Source: Dastarcus helophoroides (taxonomy: Eukaryota > Arthropoda > Insecta > Coleoptera > Bothrideridae). From it: a stretch of DNA of 64,000 nt. A program made the position numbers and the translations under genes. Location: assembly GCA_028583605.1 (NCBI GenBank), contig CM053328.1, positions 29,619,578 to 29,683,577 on the forward strand, in the 5' to 3' direction. The notes under the pieces were generated by a model. It ran no database searches and had not been told where the DNA came from. It worked only from the letters and a program-made list of their open reading frames with translations. This document shows, piece after piece, positions 60,601 to 64,000 of the stretch. Within the stretch, counting starts at the first letter, position 1. The number at the start of each line of letters is the position of its first letter.

Positions 60601-62207
60601 TTGATAAGTGAAGTTGAGAGAAAGAGCCAACACTGTAAACATCTCATATGAACGAGTTTCCAACATTTGCAGATGAAAAAGCTTTCGGCAAGATGGATGC
60701 CACGTTTGTTGACAATTAACCAAAAATGTGAAAAAGTTGTCCAGGGTAATTTGCGGCTGTTTGAACAAACCCATATGAGTTTTTGCGCCGTTTTATCTCT
60801 GTAGATGAAATATGGATTCATTTTTACACACCACAGACAAAACAACAATCTAAGCAATGGGTGAAAGCTGGTGCCAGTGCTCCAAAGAAGATCAAGATGG
60901 TTCCATCAGCAAGCAAAGTTATGGCTTCGGTTTTCTTGGACGCACAAGGTATAATTTTAATTGATTTCTCCAAAAAGGGAAGACAGTAAATGGAGAGTAT
61001 TACGCTATACTTTTGGACCAGTTAGAAATCAAAGCAAAGCGGCCTCATCTTGCCAAGAAGAAAGTCCTGTTTCAACGCGATAATGCTCCAGCCCATTCTT
61101 CCGCCACTGCAAAGGTCAAGCTGGCGGAGTTACACTACGAAATGCTTCCCCATCCACCATAATCTTCTGACCTACCTCCGAATGATTTCTTCCTTTTTTC
61201 AAACATGAAAAAATGGCTTGGGGGAGAAGAATTGAAACTAATTTGGAGGTCCGAAACTAAGGCGTATTTTGAGGGCCCTTGAAAAAATTGCTACAAAGCG
61301 GGGTAAAAAAACTCTGACATCGTCTAACCCAGTGTATAGCTCTAAAAGAAGATAACGTTAAAAGATAAATGACACTCATTCGAAAAAAGTAACTCCTTGT
61401 TACCGGACTTATCAATCCAGCGTCATATTGCCACCTTCCACCAAGTTTACAGTAATTTTTTATAATATTGTAGGTCAGGATCGCCCTGCCAGTCACCATT
61501 AAAATTTGCCTTTAATGATTTCTCAAAATTTTCGAGTTTTTTGTGGTACATAGATGATGTTGCCAGTCGTGAAATAAATTAATTTGATTACATTTGAAAA
61601 CACTGTTGCTTTTCGTTTATTTTAAATAATTTAAGTCATTACAAAATGGAGGATTTGTTTAGTTTTATTCTATAAAAGTGTATCAATTTTCCACCAAGGA
61701 TTTGTTGCAATTTGCCATAGAATATGAACTTCAGAGCCTTATAAAACGATGATTTGTTGAATTTTGTCAAAAAATACGTTTGTATGTTGTAGTAACTAGC
61801 TAAGTGGACCTAAATCCACTCTTAACACAAAAAACGGTCAAAAGTGAATTTGTTGCCTTTTGCAATAACCCTCTTTAAATTTACCAGATCTGGGAAATGT
61901 AACAACCCAAACATCATCAGGTCTAGGTTTGAAATTGTAGAAGTTCTCTGCTTCCTTTTCATATCCACTTGGAAAGAACCATTTTTGCGGGCCTACTTGT
62001 ACGAATCCCGTCCTTTCCCCTAAAAAAAACCGTATCGGGTAGTTAACAGTTTTTACAATCTAATTCAACATATTGATTGATAAAAAAGCTGCGGTTGCAT
62101 TTTTGATAAAATCGTTGTTCAAGTTAAAAGATTTGCCACGTAGGTTTCCACGGATAGAGTTAGTAGTGTTTTACCTTTTGTCAACATCATCTCATCGTAG
62201 GGAAATT
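45676..62207 (-). CDS. Cytosolic sulfotransferase (SULT family), at least seven exons
   Basis: Transfers sulfonate from PAPS to a small hydroxyl or amine substrate; which substrate cannot be told. Exons: 62207..62175 (start uncertain), 62019..61885, 58590..58491, 58429..58237, 46651..46525, 46144..46050, 45975..45676 (TGA). All junction phases agree, giving about 327 codons. The usual SULT length is about 290-340, so only the first exon is missing. Motifs in order: FPYDEMML, TGFVQVGPQKWFFPSGY, the PAPS loop TFPRSGTTWTQE, RRFIKTHLPFSLLP with the catalytic His, VIYVARNPKDVAVSFYH (3'-phosphate site), WNHIFEAWNRR, LLFMFYEEM, and the C-terminal VRRGKTGGWKEYF loop. No lesion is seen. Introns of 11.6 kb and 3.3 kb are filled with transposons, satellites and a tRNA gene. 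Confidence 0.9.
46890..47148 (+). repeat. 5' LTR of Gypsy element
   Basis: 259 bp, starts TG and ends CA. It differs from the 3' LTR at four positions. An aataaa polyadenylation signal lies near its end. Confidence 0.92.
47149..47163 (+). other. Primer binding site, tRNA-Leu type
   Basis: The sequence tcagaagtgggatt directly after the 5' LTR matches the complement of the 3' part of eukaryotic leucine tRNA (…AATCCCACTTCTGA…), without the terminal TGG. The tRNA match is from general knowledge of tRNA-Leu. Confidence 0.5.
50329..50587 (+). repeat. 3' LTR of Gypsy element
   Basis: 259 bp, same ends as the 5' LTR. It is preceded by the purine-rich tract aggaagggccgaa. Confidence 0.92.
50640..53310. 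repeat. Tandem satellite with about 580-bp units
   Basis: The landmark 'ttagacaa' or 'tcagataa', followed by 'ttgtaaaa..aactgg' and 'aaaaaagtcgaagttttt', recurs near 51204, 51798, 52360 and 52935, giving spacings of about 594, 562 and 575. Units are diverged and A-rich on the plus strand. No coding potential. The array follows the Gypsy 3' LTR and target duplication. Confidence 0.65.
53311..54498. other. SULT intron, AT-rich repeat then unique DNA
   Basis: 53311-53935 continues the A-rich degenerate repeat. 53936-54498 is mostly unique, with the possible hAT right end at 54139. No gene apart from the tRNA that follows. Confidence 0.35.
54489..54497 (-). terminator. Pol III T-run terminator of tRNA-Arg
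   Basis: Nine consecutive T on the minus strand beginning 6 nt past the tRNA 3' end. Confidence 0.8.
54503..54575 (-). tRNA. tRNA-Arg (anticodon ACG)
   Basis: The minus strand from 54575 to 54503 folds as a full 73-nt cloverleaf. The acceptor stem is GGTCCTG/CAGGATC with one G-T wobble. The D arm is present. The anticodon stem is TCTGA/TCAGA with loop CTACGGA and anticodon ACG at 54542..54540. The T arm is CCAGG/CCTGG with loop TTCGAAT, and the discriminator is G. There is no intron and CCA is not encoded. A run of nine T (54497..54489 on the minus strand) follows as Pol III terminator. It lies in the large SULT intron on the same strand as SULT. Confidence 0.97.
54576..56095. repeat. SULT intron: unique DNA, then A-rich degenerate repeat
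   Basis: 54576-55040 is unique, with no gene seen. 55040-56095 is the 'gtcgaaatttt'-oriented degenerate repeat, interrupted by a LINE fragment at 55554-55755. Confidence 0.45.
55554..55755 (+). mobile_element. Second, deleted copy of the LINE 3' end
   Basis: The sequence from 'ttcgacacagtgaggagttt' to 'gcgagtggattgaactt' matches the 3' part of the LINE at 59866-60075 (RTSK, then FRILLAV in a shifted frame), with an internal deletion of roughly 35 bp. It is embedded in the satellite-like repeat. Confidence 0.7.
56096..56335. mobile_element. Foldback Penelope-like terminus (family A copy 5)
   Basis: Begins ggaacggactggtccttgg; arms 'caaatcttgtcccctgaaac' and 'tttcaggagacaagatttg' face each other. 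The minus-strand core is CTAAAGA, GATAGC..GCTGTC, GAAACAC, so CTGAAGA and stem III are mutated. A dead ribozyme-like copy. Confidence 0.5.
56336..57290. repeat. A-rich degenerate repeat
   Basis: 'gtcgaaattttgaaaaaa' words without fixed period. ORFs here are Lys/Phe strings with no resemblance to proteins. Confidence 0.45.
57291..57790. repeat. 119-bp minisatellite containing the Penelope-like terminus
   Basis: 'cctggtcccctgaaaccaag'-type words start near 57391, 57510, 57629 and 57748, exactly 119 bp apart. Each is followed by gacagattgaaaacataa and a stretch ending gatatacaaa. Four copies, about 90% alike. The last leads into the rest of a family-A terminus (to about 57880), with a mutated core. 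Confidence 0.85.
57791..58236. other. SULT intron end: family-A terminus and unique DNA
   Basis: 57791-57880 carries gattcgatagccaagctatc and the end gatcaggtccgttccatc of the dispersed family. The rest up to the exon at 58237 is unique, with no other feature. Confidence 0.35.
58909..60080 (+). mobile_element. Non-LTR retrotransposon (Jockey/CR1-like), reverse transcriptase remnant
   Basis: Starts inside the RT domain at FDRVWHRSLF. Next come GMPQASVLSPTLFLLHINDLL and the catalytic YADD (SYADDSKLV). A frameshift follows near 59260, then thumb region sequence (LGVNASTNFSWDDHV, FRAKKYFTSHQLFALYKAQVRP), a stop at 59596-59598, and the C-terminal RTSKLWNLLPKGIFRK block. 5'-truncated and dead. Inserted in the SULT intron between exons 58590 and 61885, opposite to SULT. 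A short second copy is at 55554-55755. Confidence 0.85.
60353..61310 (+). pseudogene. Mariner transposase, decayed
   Basis: The reading begins MEKRELRVLIKHYFLRKK at 60353 and keeps the mariner order. First comes the HTH region with GRTSTEDAPRSGRP. Then VDEIWIHFYTP (first catalytic Asp), KVMASVFLDAQGIILIDF, and LFQRDNAPAHSS (second Asp). Last is LPHPP-SSDLPPNDFFLF (third Asp, DD34D spacing). Several stops (for example TAG at 60491, TGA near 60603) and frameshifts break it. Terminal repeats were not resolved. Lies in the SULT intron. Confidence 0.85.
61311..61884. other. SULT intron, no further feature
   Basis: May contain the mariner 3' end (to about 61500). The rest is unique with no gene. 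Confidence 0.3.
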
Positions 62208-62299
62208 CTTCGGGAAAAAAAAACAAATTGGAAGACAAAATATTAAATATTAACCATTACCTATGCTTGTGGAGAAACTCTTGTGAAAGAAAATTAGTA

Positions 62300-62475
62300 G
62301 TAGAACAAGAAGAAAAAGGAGAAGGAGGAGGAGGAGAAGGAGGAGAAGAAGAAGAGGAAAAAGAAGAAGGAAAAGAAGAAGAAGTAGTAGAAGAAGAAGT
62401 AGAAGAAGTAGAAGGAGAAGAAAAAGAAGAAGAATGAGGAGAAGAAGGAGAGAGGGGAAAGAGGACTAGGAGAAG
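62300..62475 (+). repeat. Purine-rich GAA/GGA microsatellite
   Basis: About 175 bp of almost pure A/G on the plus strand (gaagaa, ggaggagg, agtagtag). Glu-rich and Ser/Phe-rich reading frames across it are artefacts. Confidence 0.9.
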
Positions 62476-64000
62476 GAAAGGATAGTCGACACAAAAGGTC
62501 AAAAAGTCGAATATTTAAATTTGAAGTCAATAATTTTGATTAAAGTATAAAAATTTCTCAAAGCTCCGAGTCAAATTTATTTCTATTTTGAAATTTATAA
62601 TGTCTAAATTTTGGGAAGTAAAAACTTTGAAAAGGGTATCAAATAATATATGAAACCTATTTATCTGAAAATTTTGACTTAATCTCTAATCTCGAAATAT
62701 TGTCTTTTACAAAAGTTTCTGAGCACAATAGTTAAAATATTCGTTAAACATTGAAATTTTTAAAGTTTTTTTTTTAAACTTCAAGTTTTTCTTAAAATTC
62801 CGCCTATTTTCCCTAGATATCTCATTAAAATTAGAAATTTATTTCTATAAATTTTAGTTGTCCCCCGAAATGTTAAAGCTTAAACTTTTAACATTCAAAA
62901 TTTAATTTTTTAATAAATATTAAGATTAAACTCGAAAGTAAGAAAATCAAATGTCGAATTATTTAAAAATGATGTTTTTTTCCAAATTGTAACTTTAACC
63001 TCAAAATGCGGGATTTTTCCCGAAATCTTCAAATTCAAAATTTTAATGTTTTCTACCAATTTTAAATGTCAATAAAATCTTAAGTTTGCATCGCTGAGAA
63101 ATTCGAATTTAATATCGGAATTTCGTAATAACAGTCAAAAATTTAAAAACAAACTTTTTAAGAATTTTATTTCACGTAAATTTGGAATGTTGTTTGGACT
63201 TCTTTCTTTAAATGTTAAATTTTAATTTAAAATATCTATCTAATTCTTAACATATTTTAAAATTTAGTTTTTTGAAACAAATGATATTTCTCTTGTTTGT
63301 TATGTTTCCTCAAAATTCGGTGTTTAAATGTTAAACTTGAAGAGAGAATATTTTCATTATAAAGCTCAATTGTTACAGCTTGATATTGATATCTATCTAA
63401 AATACCAACTTGATATTGAGTTAAACCTGAATTCGTTTTATAAAATTGGAATTTTCTCAAAATTTGTGATTTTGGGCGAAATCAAAGCCTTTGCAGAAAC
63501 TCGTTTTCTTTTGACCGAAATTGAAATTGTTATCATTTTAGTAACTGTTATTCATTCTAATAATTGCTATTTATTCTAATAATTTGCCTAATTGACTAAT
63601 TAACAAGTTGGATAAAATTTTTAGAATGAATAACCATGGATAAGGGTGCCGCCTTATCAATATTGTTTGGTCTATATTAAATAATTATTCCGATGTTAAT
63701 ACAATAAATAGGTATGCTAAGTTTTTACGATAAACACTTTCGTTTAACCCTGAAATTATAAAAAATATGTGTGTGAAATTCCTATATACATGAAGAAACT
63801 TGAATTACCTCAAATTGAATTTTATTATGATAATAATTTATAACGTCGTTGGTTATCGCAAGTTCTTTTAAAAGCAAATTTCTTCGGAGTATAAAAACTT
63901 GTTAATTAAGCTCAAAGTAATATTTCTGAAGAATATAATAAGTCTAGTAATACACAGGATCCAAAAAGGTCAAACTAGAAAACCTGGAAGGATAAACCAC
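62476..64000. repeat. AT-rich repeat and unique DNA at right edge
   Basis: Irregular 'gaaattt/ttaaattt' words up to about 63560, then unique AT-rich DNA. The missing first SULT exon could lie here or beyond; no clear candidate was seen. Confidence 0.35.

Noticed and set aside
62228..62530. Glu-rich and Ser/Phe-rich ORFs
   Set aside because: They are translations of the purine-rich GAA/GGA tract.

Overview
This window is AT-rich, intron-containing nuclear DNA from an animal, most likely an insect. The evidence is a Deltex gene with two WWE domains, a cytosolic sulfotransferase of insect type, an ATR/Mei-41 checkpoint kinase, a P-element/THAP transposon, mariner, Ty3/Gypsy and many MITEs. The order cannot be decided from sequence alone. 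Much of the non-coding DNA is a degenerate short-motif repeat in which variants of 'tttcgacttttt' and 'ttttgaaaattt' alternate, in either orientation.

Layout. 567-3331 (-): first two coding exons of ATR, running off the left edge. 3.3-11.7 kb: repeats, a CT microsatellite and Penelope-like termini. 11694-12424 (-): a decayed copy of the ATR FAT domain, placed as expected for the remnant of a tandem ATR duplication. 13429-18531 (+): a dead P-element (THAP transposase) carrying a 5'-truncated LINE in intron 1 and a MULE in its last exon. 21188-30127 (-): a two-exon gene resembling the PARP catalytic fold, with an 8.4-kb intron holding a ribozyme-bearing foldback and satellite arrays. 33631-40937 (+): a complete deltex gene of seven exons and 545 codons. 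40.9-45.7 kb: intergenic, with a MITE and a pogo/Tigger remnant. 45676-62207 (-): a sulfotransferase gene of at least seven exons. Its introns hold a hAT-like element, a Gypsy element with almost identical LTRs, a 580-bp satellite, tRNA-Arg(ACG), LINE copies and a mariner. 62.3-64 kb: GAA-rich tract and AT repeat.

The host genes do not form one pathway. ATR acts in DNA-damage checkpoint signalling, Deltex in Notch ubiquitination, and SULT in sulfonation. Deltex and the neighbouring PARP-like gene are head to head, and both families are tied to ADP-ribose recognition or transfer; that link is only suggestive.

The most notable signals are: (1) two families of hammerhead-ribozyme-like motifs (CTGAAGA, stem II, GAAA, short palindromic stem III, pairing stem I) inside foldback elements; (2) the ATR FAT pseudogene upstream of ATR itself; (3) the short PARP-like gene that appears to lack the usual catalytic histidine; (4) a Gypsy element with LTRs about 98.5% identical around a wrecked coding region; (5) nested transposons with readable target-site duplications.
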